A DNA stretch of 43,710 bases from assembly GCA_016934415.1 (NCBI GenBank), contig JAFGSW010000030.1:1-43710 (forward strand). Reading direction: 5' to 3'. The first letter of the stretch is position 1. Every line of letters begins with the position of its first letter. Source of the stretch: Spirochaetales bacterium (GTDB lineage: Bacteria > Spirochaetota > Spirochaetia > SZUA-6 > RPPD01). The translations under genes were made by a program, and so were the position numbers. Positions 17,398 through 24,943 of this stretch are shown here, in pieces. Under the pieces are notes generated by a model that was given only the letters and a program-made list of their open reading frames with translations, searched no databases and was not told the DNA's origin.

Positions 17398-18129
17398 ATG
17401 TCGATCAATCGCCGTTCACCCCTGCCCCTCTACCGCCAACTGGCGGAGATCATTCAGGGGAAAATCGAGAATCGCGAATACCCCCTGGGAGCGAAAATTC
17501 CCTCTGAGCCGGCTCTGGTTAAAACCTACGGCGTGGGCCGCCCGACCATCCGACAGGCTCTGGATCTGCTTGTGAGGGAAGGCGTCGTGGAGAAAAAAAA
17601 GGGCGCCGGCACGTACGTGCGCGAGAAAGCGCCGGAAATCGATCTCTTCTCCTCCGCCGGGACCTCGAGCGCGTTCCGGGAAAAGGGCGTTGCGCTCGCG
17701 CGGCACGAGATCAAGCCCGTTTCACTGACCCGCGTCCCCGACGGCAGGGACAACCCGTTCGCGGGACGGGAGGCGTATTTTTTTTCCCGTCTCAATCTGT
17801 GCGGGGCCGAGCCGATCCTCCTCGAGGAGACGTACCTCGACCCGGGCGTTTTCCCCGGCCTTGAACGATACGATTTCACGTCGGAATCCCTCTCCCGCGT
17901 GGTGAGGACCCGCTACTACGCCGAGCCGGTTTCTTTCCGGCAGGCGTTTCGGGTGGCGTACGACAGGACCCGGGCGGAGCTGCTCGGCCTGCCCGCCTCG
18001 GGCCCCGTGCTCGAGGTGGCGCGTACCATCAACTTCCCCGACTGCCCGGCCGGGATATATTCGCTTCTCTATTGCCGGACCGACCGGTTTACTTTTTCTC
18101 AAACCTTGTCTGGCGGCCGGCAAACGTGA
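17398..18129 (+). CDS. GntR/HutC-type transcriptional regulator
   Basis: The 243-residue protein has an N-terminal winged helix: PLYRQLAEIIQGKIENREYP, then LGAKIPSEPALVKTYGVGRPTIRQALDLLVREGVV, and the wing KKKGAGTYV. A C-terminal UbiC-like ligand-binding domain follows (LEETYLDPGVFPGLE and RTRYYAEPVSFRQAF). This is the HutC subfamily, whose members usually sense small metabolites. It lies upstream of trpBA on the same strand with a hairpin-rich gap, so it could be a regulator of that operon, but this is inference. The ATG at 17398 is chosen because it directly follows a good promoter. Confidence 0.88.
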   Translation: MSINRRSPLPLYRQLAEIIQGKIENREYPLGAKIPSEPALVKTYGVGRPTIRQALDLLVREGVVEKKKGAGTYVREKAPEIDLFSSAGTSSAFREKGVALARHEIKPVSLTRVPDGRDNPFAGREAYFFSRLNLCGAEPILLEETYLDPGVFPGLERYDFTSESLSRVVRTRYYAEPVSFRQAFRVAYDRTRAELLGLPASGPVLEVARTINFPDCPAGIYSLLYCRTDRFTFSQTLSGGRQT

Positions 18130-18247
18130 GGTCTGCCGGCCGCCTGACAAGCAATTGCCCGTTCGACCACCTGTTCCAGGTTGTCGAACTGCGCAATTAC
18201 ATGGATTAGGGAACGTGATGATAAACTCTCAATGAGTTTGTCATCAC
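18112..18247 (+). promoter_or_regulatory. Three consecutive hairpins between gntR and trpB
   Basis: First hairpin: GGCGGCCGGCA (18112-18122) with its exact complement at 18134-18144, spanning the gntR stop. Second: GTTCGACCACCTG (18161-18173) with CAGGTTGTCGAAC (18177-18189), extended outward by AATTGC/GCAATT. Third: GTGATGATAAACTC (18215-18228) with GAGTTTGTCATCAC (18234-18247), ending six bases before the trpB ribosome site. None is followed by a T run, no T-box consensus is seen and there is no Trp-rich leader peptide. They could attenuate or process the transcript. Confidence 0.6.
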
Positions 18248-18264
18248 TCTATGTGGAGGCGCCG

Positions 18265-19491
18265 ATGACGCGTGACGGATATTACGGACCCTACGGCGGG
18301 CAGTTTCTTCCGGAAATTCTCACCGCGACCATCAGGGAGCTGGAACGGACGTTCAAGGACGCCCAGGCCGATCCCGAATTTTTCGCCGAGTACGGACGGA
18401 TCCTCTCCACGTATTCCTGCCGGCCTACGCCGCTCACCCCGGCGGACAACCTTTCACGCAGGTTCGGCCGCGGCCGGATATTCGTCAAGCGTGAGGATCT
18501 GAACCATACCGGCAGCCACAAGCTCAACAACGTCATCGGCCAGGGCCTCCTGGTACAACGCATGGGGAAGAAACGGGTGATTGCCGAAACGGGAGCCGGC
18601 CAGCACGGGGTGGCGACGGCCACCATGGCGGCCCGCTTCGGACTCGAATGCACCATTTACATGGGCGAGGTGGACGTCGAGCGCCAGCGCCCGAACGTCT
18701 TCTGGATGGAACGGCTCGGCGCGAAGGTGGTGAGCGTCACCACCGGCACGCGCATCCTCAAGGACGCCATCAACGAGGCGCTCCGCGACTGGGTGTCCAA
18801 CATGGACTCCACCCATTACGTTCTCGGCACGGCCTGCGGGCCGCACCCCTTCCCCTCCATGGTCGCCTGGTTCCAATCGATCGTGGGACGGGAGGTGCGC
18901 GCGCAGGTCATCGAGGAGTGCGGGAAGCTCCCGACGCGGGTGTACGCCTGCGTCGGCGGAGGCTCGAACGCGCTGGGCATCTTCCAGGGTTTTCTCGACG
19001 ACCCGGTGGAGCTCGTGGGAGTCGAGGCCGGCGGCGAGGGAGTGCGCTCTGGACGGCACGCCTCCCGCCTGGCGAGTGCGGACGCTTCGATCGGCGTGGC
19101 GCAGGGGTACAAGACCTTTTTCCTCCAAACCGACGAAGGCCAGATGCGCCAGACGCACAGCGTAGCCGCCGGCCTCGATTACATCGGCGTGTCGCCGATC
19201 CTCGCCGACCTGCGGGACAGGAAGCGGGTCCGCTTCGAGTCGGCCACGGACCTCGAGGTAATGGAGGCGCTGGCGCTCACGGTGAAAACCGAGGGTCTCA
19301 TCCCGGCCTTGGAGAGCGCGCACGCCTTCGCCCGGGCCTTCACGGAGGCGCCGACCTGGGGTTCGGACGACGTCGTCGTCATCAACCAGTCGGGCCGGGG
19401 CGACAAGGACATCTTCACGATCGCCGACGCATTCGCCGATCCGGCCTGGCGCTCGTTCATCGTCACAAAAGCGGGGGGCGGCCATGCTTGA
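18265..19491 (+). CDS. trpB: Tryptophan synthase beta chain
   Basis: TrpB condenses indole with serine to give tryptophan, using pyridoxal phosphate. The 408-residue product carries the PLP lysine in HTGSHKLNN (Lys86), the catalytic glutamate in AETGAGQHGVATA (Glu108), the phosphate loop VGGGSNALG, and the late motif SGRGDKD. The ATG at 18265 is chosen because it begins the conserved YYGPYGGQFLPE segment and has GTGGAGG six bases upstream; in-frame codons further up are not homologous. trpA overlaps its end by eight bases. The other trp genes (trpE, D, C, F) are not in the window. Confidence 0.96.
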   Translation: MTRDGYYGPYGGQFLPEILTATIRELERTFKDAQADPEFFAEYGRILSTYSCRPTPLTPADNLSRRFGRGRIFVKREDLNHTGSHKLNNVIGQGLLVQRMGKKRVIAETGAGQHGVATATMAARFGLECTIYMGEVDVERQRPNVFWMERLGAKVVSVTTGTRILKDAINEALRDWVSNMDSTHYVLGTACGPHPFPSMVAWFQSIVGREVRAQVIEECGKLPTRVYACVGGGSNALGIFQGFLDDPVELVGVEAGGEGVRSGRHASRLASADASIGVAQGYKTFFLQTDEGQMRQTHSVAAGLDYIGVSPILADLRDRKRVRFESATDLEVMEALALTVKTEGLIPALESAHAFARAFTEAPTWGSDDVVVINQSGRGDKDIFTIADAFADPAWRSFIVTKAGGGHA

Positions 19492-20248
19492 AGCTTATAT
19501 CAAGGAACGCTTGCGCGAGAAGGAAATCCTTCTCATGACGCACATCGTCGTCGGGTATCCCGATCTGAAAACATCGGGGGACATCGTGAAGGCGATGGTC
19601 GATGCCGGCGTCGATCTCATCGAACTGCAGATTCCGTTCTCGGAGCCCATCGCCGACGGGCCGGTCATCGAGGCCGCCAACCAGCAAGCGCTTTCCGGCG
19701 GCATAACGGTCGAGCCCTCCCTGAACTTCGCGGCCGGGGCCGCGAAGGCGCACGGCATTCCTTTCCTCATCATGAGCTACTACAATATACTTTTCCGTTT
19801 CGGGGTGGAGAGGTTCGCCTCCGCCCTCCATAAAGCCCGCCTTGCCGGAGCGATCGTCCCCGACCTGCCGCCCGAAGAGGGAGCGGAATATCTTGAGTCC
19901 ATGCGGAACCGAGGCCTCGACCCGGTGATGCTCTACGCCCCCACGACGCCCGACGAGCGAATGCGCCTCATCGCGGAAAAGGCGAGCGGCTTCGTCTACT
20001 GCGTGGCGCGCAAGGGGGTGACCGGTCTCGACACCGCCTTCGGCGCGGAGATTTCGGAGTACCTCGCCCGCGCCCGCCGCGCGACCTCCCTCCCCCTGGC
20101 CGTCGGTTTCGGAATCAAGGACAGGGAGGACGTTTCGTTCCTGAAGGGAAAGGCCGAGATCGCGATTATCGGCTCGGAAATGATCCGCGTGGCGAACGAG
20201 CGCGGCGCGGCCGGCGTGGGGGCGAGGCTGAAAGAGATCGTCGCGTGA
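19484..20248 (+). CDS. trpA: Tryptophan synthase alpha chain
   Basis: TrpA cleaves indole-3-glycerol phosphate and passes indole to TrpB through an internal tunnel. The 254-residue product has both catalytic acids: Glu47 in LIELQIPFSEP and Asp58 in IADGP. The C-terminal phosphate-binding region reads LAVGFGIKDRED and AIIGSEM. The ATG lies inside the last codons of trpB, giving tight coupling. The stop overlaps the GTG of the following GNAT gene. Confidence 0.95.
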   Translation: MLEAYIKERLREKEILLMTHIVVGYPDLKTSGDIVKAMVDAGVDLIELQIPFSEPIADGPVIEAANQQALSGGITVEPSLNFAAGAAKAHGIPFLIMSYYNILFRFGVERFASALHKARLAGAIVPDLPPEEGAEYLESMRNRGLDPVMLYAPTTPDERMRLIAEKASGFVYCVARKGVTGLDTAFGAEISEYLARARRATSLPLAVGFGIKDREDVSFLKGKAEIAIIGSEMIRVANERGAAGVGARLKEIVA

Positions 20249-20718
20249 GTCGTCCGAAAACAGATACTATGACGATAGAGAAAGCCGGGCGAAGCGACCT
20301 GCCGGCGATACTGGAATTGCAGAAGCTTTGCTACCGGGAAGTCGGCGAACGATACGGCGATTTTTCGATCCCTCCCCTGACACAGACGGTTGAAGGGATG
20401 AAAGACGATTTTATACGGGGTCCGATCCTGAAAATAACTTTGGACTCGCGCATTATCGGGAGCACCAGAGCGTACGAAGACAACGGAGCGGTCTACATCG
20501 GCCGCGTGATCGTCCATCCCGATTATCAAAATCAGGGTTTCGGTAAAATCCTGATGCGCGCCGTCGAGGAATTATTCCCGCAGGCGAAGAGGTTCGAGCT
20601 TTTCACCGGGTGCCGTGACGAGAAAAGCATTCATTTTTACGGAAGCCTCGGATACCGGAAATTCAAGGAAGAGCCGGAACGCAATCTTATCTTTCTTGAG
20701 AAGAAGATTTTTTCGTGA
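20245..20718 (+). CDS. GNAT family N-acetyltransferase
   Basis: The 157-residue product has the GNAT fold: an N-terminal helix after IEKAGRSDLPAILELQ, strand 4 followed by the acetyl-CoA loop in RVIVHPDYQNQGFGKILM, and the C-terminal FYGSLGYRKF. The substrate cannot be read from sequence. The GTG at 20245 overlaps the trpA stop; an ATG at 20269 is an alternative and would begin exactly at the conserved IEKAGRSDL segment. It is likely co-transcribed with trpBA, but a role in tryptophan metabolism is not implied. Confidence 0.85.
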   Translation: MSRPKTDTMTIEKAGRSDLPAILELQKLCYREVGERYGDFSIPPLTQTVEGMKDDFIRGPILKITLDSRIIGSTRAYEDNGAVYIGRVIVHPDYQNQGFGKILMRAVEELFPQAKRFELFTGCRDEKSIHFYGSLGYRKFKEEPERNLIFLEKKIFS

Positions 20719-21122
20719 AACCGGATTCAATCCCATTGATGTCCTTTTGTGCCCGCCACCAAAATCCGCTCAGAGATCCGCAATGAAGGAATAAGAATCG
20801 GACGGCTCATTTACGTTGGTGAGAGGTATCAATGATAGACGGCGCGATGAAATGGATGTTCGGGAACGGCCGAGTTCACGACACATGCCCGTTTCCTGCA
20901 ATCATGAAACTGATCACACGGTCGAGAGATTGCTACGGGCCGTCCTGATTTTCTCGGGCTGCAATTGTGCGGCCCTCGCAATGACGTTTTTCTGCTTCGC
21001 TCTCATACGCTTTCCCTCATTTGCGCCATTCGCACACTACATGTATTCACCCGCCGCCCCACACTCTCACCCGAAGCTGTACAGCCCGACTGGGTTCAGT
21101 TATACTTCCCGACAAAGAAACC
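20719..21122. other. 404-base gap between GNAT and MFS genes
   Basis: No convincing gene is seen. A 37-codon frame starting at 20832 has a GAGAGG site upstream but resembles nothing known. A -10-like TATACT at 21101-21106 with a poor -35 could drive the MFS gene with a leader of about 10 bases. Long frames in other phases here are read-through shadows of the MFS gene. Confidence 0.4.
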
Positions 21123-22373
21123 ATGCAGCAACCACCAAGAAATTTCACGTTCGCGGGGTCGCGCACCTTTGCCTCGCTGCGCCATCCCAATTTCCGCCTC
21201 TGGTTCGTGGGACAGATGATTTCGCTCTTCGGCAGCTGGATGCAGATCACCGCCCTCGGCTACTACTCTTACGAAATCACCGGCTCGAAGGAATTCCTCG
21301 GCTGGATCGCCGTGGCCGCCGGCCTGCCGACGCTCCTTTTCATGTTCGTAGGCGGCATGGCGGCCGACCACATTCCCCGCCGGCTGCTCCTCGTCATGAC
21401 GCAGTCCGCGCTCATGGTCCTCGCCTTCGTCCTCGCCGCCCTTACGTTCTTCAAGGTCGCCAACCCGTACCTGCTGCTCGCCATTGCCGCCTGCAACGGC
21501 GTCGCCAACTCCTTCGACGCGCCGGCGCGTCAGTCGTTCCTCCTCGAAATGGTGAACCGCGAGTCGCTCACCAACGCCATCGCCCTCAATTCCACCATGT
21601 TCAACGTCGCGACCGCCGTCGGCCCGGCCCTGGGCGGCGGGGCGTACGCCCTATTCGGTCCGGCGGGCTGCTTCTTCATCAATGGCGTCTCGTTCCTGGC
21701 GGTCATCATCGCCCTGCTCCTCATGCGGCTCCCCGGGACCGTCCCCATCTCCTCCCTGCTGCCCGCGGCGCCGATCAAGAACATCCTGTCCGGCTTCAAG
21801 TACATCGTCTCCGAGCGGCGCATCGGCGCGATCATCCTGGCGGCCATGATGGTGAGCTTCTTCGGCTTCTCGGTGTACGCCCTCTTTCCCGCCTGGGCGG
21901 TGGAGATGCTGCGCGGCGACGAAACCACGAACGGCTTCCTCCAGTCGGCCCGCGGCCTGGGGGCTTTGGCCGCCGCCGTCTTCATCGCCTCGCGCGGAAA
22001 CATCACGCACCGCTGGAAATGGATGCTGACCGGCATGTTCGTGTTCCCGGCCGCCCTCATCGCCTTCTCCTTCGTCACCGTCCCGCTCGTCTCGTACGCG
22101 TTCGTGTTCGTCACCGGGCTCGGCATGATGACCGTGTTCAACCTGGCGAACGCCATGATCCAGATCCGCGTGAAGGACGAGTTCCGGGGCCGGGTGATGA
22201 GCGCCTACAGCCTGACGTTCTTCGCCTTCGCCCCCTTCGGCTCGCTCCTCCTCGGCGCCGTCGCCGACGCCGAGGGGGTCGGCGCCCAACCGGTGGTCTT
22301 CGGCGCGGCCTCGATTCTCTTCGCCTTCGCGGCGGCGGCGTTCTTTTTCCTGCGCCGTCTGCGGTCGTCATGA
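21123..22373 (+). CDS. Major facilitator superfamily exporter (EntS/MFS_3-like)
   Basis: The 416-residue protein has about 12 hydrophobic helices with the usual central loop near residue 195. The N terminus (LRHPNFRLWFVGQMISLFGSWMQITALGY) is the signature start of the MFS_3/EntS exporter family. The A-motif appears as GMAADHIPRRLLL between helices 2 and 3, and FRGRVMSAY near helix 11. Relatives export siderophores, macrolides or unknown metabolites; the substrate here is unknown. The ATG at 21123 begins just ahead of the conserved segment. No neighbouring biosynthetic gene points to a substrate. Confidence 0.9.
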   Translation: MQQPPRNFTFAGSRTFASLRHPNFRLWFVGQMISLFGSWMQITALGYYSYEITGSKEFLGWIAVAAGLPTLLFMFVGGMAADHIPRRLLLVMTQSALMVLAFVLAALTFFKVANPYLLLAIAACNGVANSFDAPARQSFLLEMVNRESLTNAIALNSTMFNVATAVGPALGGGAYALFGPAGCFFINGVSFLAVIIALLLMRLPGTVPISSLLPAAPIKNILSGFKYIVSERRIGAIILAAMMVSFFGFSVYALFPAWAVEMLRGDETTNGFLQSARGLGALAAAVFIASRGNITHRWKWMLTGMFVFPAALIAFSFVTVPLVSYAFVFVTGLGMMTVFNLANAMIQIRVKDEFRGRVMSAYSLTFFAFAPFGSLLLGAVADAEGVGAQPVVFGAASILFAFAAAAFFFLRRLRSS

Positions 22374-22585
22374 AGAGAAGAGGAACGACGGATCGAACGC
22401 GGATGGGGGAGAGGAAGAGCGCAAAGACGCGTGACGACGGCGGCAGGACTTCAATTATTGACTCTATAAACGGCCGGGACCAGGCGGGTTGGGGGAAATT
22501 CTTGGATATGAGGCGTTTCCAGCCTCCCGGGATTCCCTTTTTTCCGGCGTTTATGCTACCATGGCCGCTGACGGAAGGAGCCGCC

Positions 22586-22888
22586 ATGGACGGAAGCGAA
22601 CAACAGATCGAGATCAGACGAATAGAGGACTTTCTGAAAACCCTCGGGGAAAAAGAATTGCGGCACGTCAACCGCCTCGTGATCGAAAGGCTCAAGCTCC
22701 TCCACCAGGAGAGGAGCACGGCGGCCATGAAACGCTTCAACGTCGGCGAGAGCGTCTCCTTCAAGACCCCGCAAGGGGACCGGAAGGACGGGATCATTTT
22801 CAAGCTCAACAAAAAAACCGCCTCCGTCCGCACGGGCGACCATGAGTACTGGAACGTGGCGCCGGGGCTACTGGAGAGCAGGGAATGA
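22586..22888 (+). CDS. Conserved small protein, possible nucleic-acid-binding barrel
   Basis: The 100-residue protein has an N-terminal helical hairpin (residues 5-45). The C-terminal segment, RFNVGESVSFKTPQGDRKDG then IIFKLNKKTASVRTGD and WNVAPGLL, resembles a widespread small Tudor/KOW-like barrel found in many bacterial hypothetical proteins. AAGGAG lies six bases before the ATG. Its stop overlaps the next start as ATGA, tying it to the frameshifted gene downstream. The molecular role is unknown. Confidence 0.7.
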   Translation: MDGSEQQIEIRRIEDFLKTLGEKELRHVNRLVIERLKLLHQERSTAAMKRFNVGESVSFKTPQGDRKDGIIFKLNKKTASVRTGDHEYWNVAPGLLESRE

Positions 22889-23732
22889 TCGATTTCGAGG
22901 ACCTTCACCGGCTTTGCGTCGAATATCATTTATTCGTGAATGAATGCGTGGGGGCCTGCTCGTCCCCTGGGCGGCGGAACGCTACCGATTTGAGCAGGAA
23001 TTTCATGAAAGGCTGGCAGCATATCCCGCTGAATTTTCCAATGTACCGCCCGAATGGGAGGAATGGGCTGTCAGCCAGTACGTCGCCGCGAAGCTCTTCT
23101 GCGGCCGGCGACTGGTCCGTGAATTCCTGAAAAGCCCCCGCCGGACCGAGCGGCTCTCGGACGACGAAATTGAGAAGTTGAGGCGCTTTTCCCGCGAGGG
23201 CTGGCGCTTTACCGCCTGCGAGGTCGACGAGGCGTTCGGCGGAGACTTTTTCAACGTCCTCGATCACCCGACCGGTGAGAAGCTTCTTCTCTATTCGCCC
23301 AGCGTATCGCGCCTCCTGCGCGCCCGGGCGAAAACGTTCATTTTGCAGCTTTTCGACAATGGAGCCTGCTTCCAGGCTTACGGCGCCGTGCATTCCTACC
23401 TGGCGTTCGATTACCGGGACCTCGTCTCCTATGCGCGGGCGGCCGCTCCCCACGCTCCCGGCATCGTCTCCCTTCTGGAAAACGACGTCACGCCGTTCAT
23501 TCCCCTCATGTCGTACGCCCGCGTTCCGCGATCCGCCCATGACGGCGTCCCGCTCAGGTGCGTCTACAAATGCGTCCGAGTCCCGGAATTCACCCCCGGC
23601 TATCTCGCCGTGGAGGAAAAGAACGGCGTCGTCAAGCTCGACTTCGGCGAGTGGGGTGAATGGCCGCATTTCGCCCACGGCTATTACGATCGGGCCGGGG
23701 CTTCGGCACGCTTCGTGAACCAGCGGGAGTGA
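22885..23732 (+). pseudogene. Frameshifted hypothetical gene (about 282 codons)
   Basis: Translation starts at ATG 22885, overlapping the previous stop, and reads MIDFEDLHRLCVEYHLFVNECVG. It then leaves frame at a run of five G (22950-22954). With one more G the frame joins GLLVPWAAERYRFEQEF and continues without a stop to 23732. As it stands, only a product starting at ATG 22944 could be made, and that ATG has no ribosome site. The change is either a sequencing error or a natural, possibly phase-variable, lesion. No family is recognised. The protein is rich in Arg and aromatic residues, with no membrane segment. Confidence 0.7.
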
Positions 23733-23768
23733 AAACTCCCGCTTACTAAAAAATAACACTGCTTGCGA

Positions 23769-24197
23769 TTAAAACGCGCGTCGCGAAATGGATTCCTCCA
23801 CAATCGTAGTTTTTTTTTCCCGACTCCGATTCCATTTGAACCGACAGGAGTAGGCGTCCTCTATTGCCTTGTATCCCGATTTTGAAAATCTCAAAATCCT
23901 CTTTCCCGGCCCTTTAGGGATCTTAAGGCGCTTGATCATGTTCAAATCATGCATGTGAAAATGAATAAGCCTCAAGATCCGCCCTGCTTTCGACAAGCTG
24001 CCTTGAAAGACCAGTTCCAGATAAGCGATATTTCCCTTTCGCCATACCTCATAATCTTTGGGAATCACATGCCCCATCTTCATCAGTACATCGACGGTCG
24101 ATATCTCGTCTTTCTCCCGCAGGAGCAATCCGACAGCCTTTACGACTTTCGGATACAGCTTGTCGTCCTTGTATTTTTTAAGGGTAACGGACACCAT
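23769..24197 (-). CDS. Conserved hypothetical protein (142 aa)
   Basis: The 142-residue basic protein begins MVSVTLKKYKDDKLYPKVVKAVG. It contains a block TVDVLMKMGHVIPKDYEVWRKGNIAYLE that looks like a compact helical domain, followed by a basic C-terminal half rich in Arg and Lys. The style (basic, helical, short) would suit nucleic-acid binding, but nothing specific can be claimed. It follows the membrane-protein gene on the same strand after 24 bases. Confidence 0.6.
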   Translation of the reverse strand: MVSVTLKKYKDDKLYPKVVKAVGLLLREKDEISTVDVLMKMGHVIPKDYEVWRKGNIAYLELVFQGSLSKAGRILRLIHFHMHDLNMIKRLKIPKGPGKRILRFSKSGYKAIEDAYSCRFKWNRSREKKTTIVEESISRRAF

Positions 24198-24221
24198 TAC
24201 CGTATTTGTTCCCTTCTTTCC

Positions 24222-24752
24222 CTATCTCTTTTCCACATTGTCGGCGGCCTCCACCGGTGGTTCGGGCTTCCGGAAATCGGCGGACGCCCTCTTCGACATG
24301 ATGAACACGATCAACACGACAATCGCGCCGATACCGATGCCGTACATTACCACGTTCATGATGGTAAACATGAAGGAATCTCCCGTAAAAAACGTATCTT
24401 TTGAGTGCGGGAGGAGGCCGAAGCGGAGGATGCTGTCGAAAAACAGGACGATCATTCCGGCGCCGGCAAGCCCGAGCAGCGTCACGAACGCGATCCGGAA
24501 GGCGTTCTTGCGCATGAGCATCCCTATGGCGGAGACGAGAAACGCGACGCCCGCCGCCGCGGCGACGGGGATGAAGATTTTAAATAAATCGAAGACTTCG
24601 CCGGCAGAGCGTCCACCGGCACGGGCCTGCGACATAAGCCCGTGCGTCATCAGACCGGCCAGGGCGGACCACAGGATCATAAAACCCGCGGTCGCGATGG
24701 CGATGATGCTGACGACGGTGATAAAGACGGATCTTTTTCTCGGCTGTTCCAT
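24222..24752 (-). CDS. Four-helix membrane protein of unknown function
   Basis: The 176-residue protein shows four hydrophobic segments (about 9-34, 48-73, 82-108 and 123-147) and a charged C-terminal tail. The start at 24752 (MEQPRKRSVFITVV) is chosen because a basic cytoplasmic N terminus precedes helix 1 and AAAGGA lies about 10 bases upstream; a longer frame reaches 24863 but is not protein-like. No family is recognised. It marks the last gene of the high-GC chromosomal part. Confidence 0.65.
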   Translation of the reverse strand: MEQPRKRSVFITVVSIIAIATAGFMILWSALAGLMTHGLMSQARAGGRSAGEVFDLFKIFIPVAAAAGVAFLVSAIGMLMRKNAFRIAFVTLLGLAGAGMIVLFFDSILRFGLLPHSKDTFFTGDSFMFTIMNVVMYGIGIGAIVVLIVFIMSKRASADFRKPEPPVEAADNVEKR

Positions 24753-24943
24753 GGGGTGGATCCTTTGCGCGGTAGACAAACCGTGATGGGAATATGGTAT
24801 ACGGGAGAAAGAGAAAAAGTAAAGAGGGTGGGTGGTGCTAAGAAGCTTCCAGTGATTAGGCAAGATGCGGAAGGACCGGTGGGGGGCCGGGAGGGTGATT
24901 TTGATGATTTTTCATCATTAAGGCTTTTGATATATTATCAATC

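Noticed and set aside
18130-18264. T-box or classical trp attenuator
   Set aside because: There is no AGGGTGGNACCGCG-like sequence, no T run after a stem and no Trp-rich peptide.
18454-19485. 343-codon minus-strand frame
   Set aside because: It is antisense to trpB, which is conserved along its whole length.
20816-22585. 590 codons of plus-strand frame ahead of the 100-residue protein
   Set aside because: It covers the MFS gene in a wrong frame and is Arg/His/Pro rich. The true start is the ATG at 22586 with AAGGAG.
24922-24943. Full sigma70 promoter for the TOTE gene
   Set aside because: TATTAT is well placed but no -35-like hexamer is found at 16-18 bases. Only the -10 is credible, so it is mentioned with the leaderless finding and not listed as a promoter.
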